From a gamma proteobacterium symbiont of Lucinoma myriamae (GTDB lineage: Bacteria; Pseudomonadota; Gammaproteobacteria; GRL18): a stretch of DNA of 6,855 nucleotides. The stretch is taken from positions 1 to 6,855 of the forward strand of contig JAHXIM010000023.1 in assembly GCA_025655635.1 (NCBI GenBank). The letters run 5' to 3'. Both the position numbers and the translations under genes were made by a program. Of the stretch, positions 6,740 to 6,855 are shown in pieces. The notes under the pieces were generated by a model. The model did no database searches and had not been told where the DNA came from. It worked only from the letters and a program-made list of their open reading frames with translations. The stretch's first letter is position 1, and each line of letters starts with the position of its first letter.

Positions 6740-6769
6740 TAACGACTATGAAAGTGACATAACGACCAT
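6740..6769 (+). repeat. Direct repeat TAACGAC, 20 bp apart
   Basis: TAACGACTAT at 6740-6749 and TAACGACCAT at 6760-6769 match at 9 of 10 positions and start 20 bp apart, about two helical turns. That is the layout of paired binding sites for a response regulator or similar activator on one DNA face. They sit about 30-60 bp upstream of a TATAAT box. The repeats are seen; the regulator role is inference. Confidence 0.4.
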
Positions 6770-6804
6770 TATCCTATAAAAATCAGTTGAAAATGGTCTA
6801 TAAT
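6764..6804 (+). promoter_or_regulatory. TATAAT box with flanking inverted repeat
   Basis: A perfect -10 box TATAAT is at 6799-6804, but no good -35 box lies at the right distance, so an activator may be needed. GACCATT (6764-6770) and AATGGTC (6792-6798) form a 7-bp inverted repeat with a 21-bp spacer. Its right arm touches the -10 box, an operator-like position. Predicted transcription would start near 6811 and run rightwards. Confidence 0.35.
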
Positions 6805-6828
6805 CATAACCCATTGAAATTATAGTGA

Positions 6829-6842
6829 AATATCATGATATT
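6829..6842. repeat. 14-bp perfect palindrome at the right end
   Basis: AATATCATGATATT reads the same on both strands. It lies about 25 bp downstream of the TATAAT box and overlaps the possible ATG at 6835. It may be an operator or chance in AT-rich DNA. Confidence 0.4.
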
Positions 6843-6855
6843 ACCACCAAAAATC
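6835..6855 (+). CDS. Possible start of a gene cut by the window edge
   Basis: From the ATG at 6835 seven codons (MILPPKI) stay open to the last base. The TATAAT box at 6799-6804 would give a leader of about 24 nt. There is no clear ribosome binding site, and seven residues are too few to identify a family. The position, about 350 bp after metH and behind regulatory-looking repeats, is the main reason to list it. Confidence 0.2.

Larger units (their letters stand above)
6542..6855. other. Intergenic region with repeats and a TATAAT box
   Basis: I find no convincing complete gene here. Plus-strand frames are very short (for example 12 codons from the ATG at 6583). A roughly 70-codon open stretch on the minus strand ends near the left side but lacks a start codon until its last few codons. 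The more GC-rich part at 6598-6657 can fold: GACGTTT (6598-6604) pairs with AAACGTC (6651-6657) around an inner hairpin GAGCAATTG/CAATTGTTT (6620-6640). The right part holds direct repeats, an inverted repeat and a TATAAT box, listed separately. It is probably the upstream control region of a gene beyond the window. Confidence 0.5.

Noticed and set aside
6562..6778. About 70-codon open stretch on the minus strand
   Set aside because: It has no ATG until the final codons, no ribosome binding site and no recognisable protein motif. A decayed gene is possible but unsupported.

Overview
The window looks like chromosomal DNA from a moderately AT-rich gammaproteobacterium. The tRNA-Asp is nearly identical to the E. 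coli one. The MetH protein follows E. coli MetH closely along its whole length. The phosphatase resembles enterobacterial YigB. I cannot name a genus from sequence alone. There is no sign of a phage, insertion sequence, CRISPR array or recent transfer.

Layout from left to right: 1-211 is non-coding and AT-rich, and ends in a tight group of DnaA-box-like 9-mers. 212-1060 (minus strand) encodes a MOSC-domain protein of the YcbX/mARC type without the ferredoxin tail. 1061-1262 is intergenic and holds a clear tRNA promoter. 1263-1339 is tRNA-Asp(GTC), followed by a T run. 1409-2107 encodes a HAD-family phosphatase. 2152-2574 encodes a small membrane protein of unknown role, probably with its own promoter overlapping the end of the phosphatase gene. 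2575-2703 is a spacer with a consensus DnaA box and a weak promoter-like match. 2704-6486 encodes complete cobalamin-dependent methionine synthase, followed by a strong hairpin (6512-6541). The last ~310 bases hold no convincing complete gene. They do contain direct and inverted repeats around a TATAAT box, and possibly the first codons of a gene that runs off the window.

The genes do not form one pathway. MetH makes methionine and regenerates tetrahydrofolate. The phosphatase may act in riboflavin synthesis if it is a true YigB equivalent. The MOSC protein probably reduces N-hydroxylated compounds using molybdenum cofactor and a separate electron donor. The most notable non-coding signal is the DnaA-box cluster at 138-205 next to an AT-rich tract, with a second perfect box at 2628-2636. 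It could be a DnaA titration or reactivation site, a DnaA-regulated promoter, or an origin-like element. I see no evidence of a new multi-gene system here.
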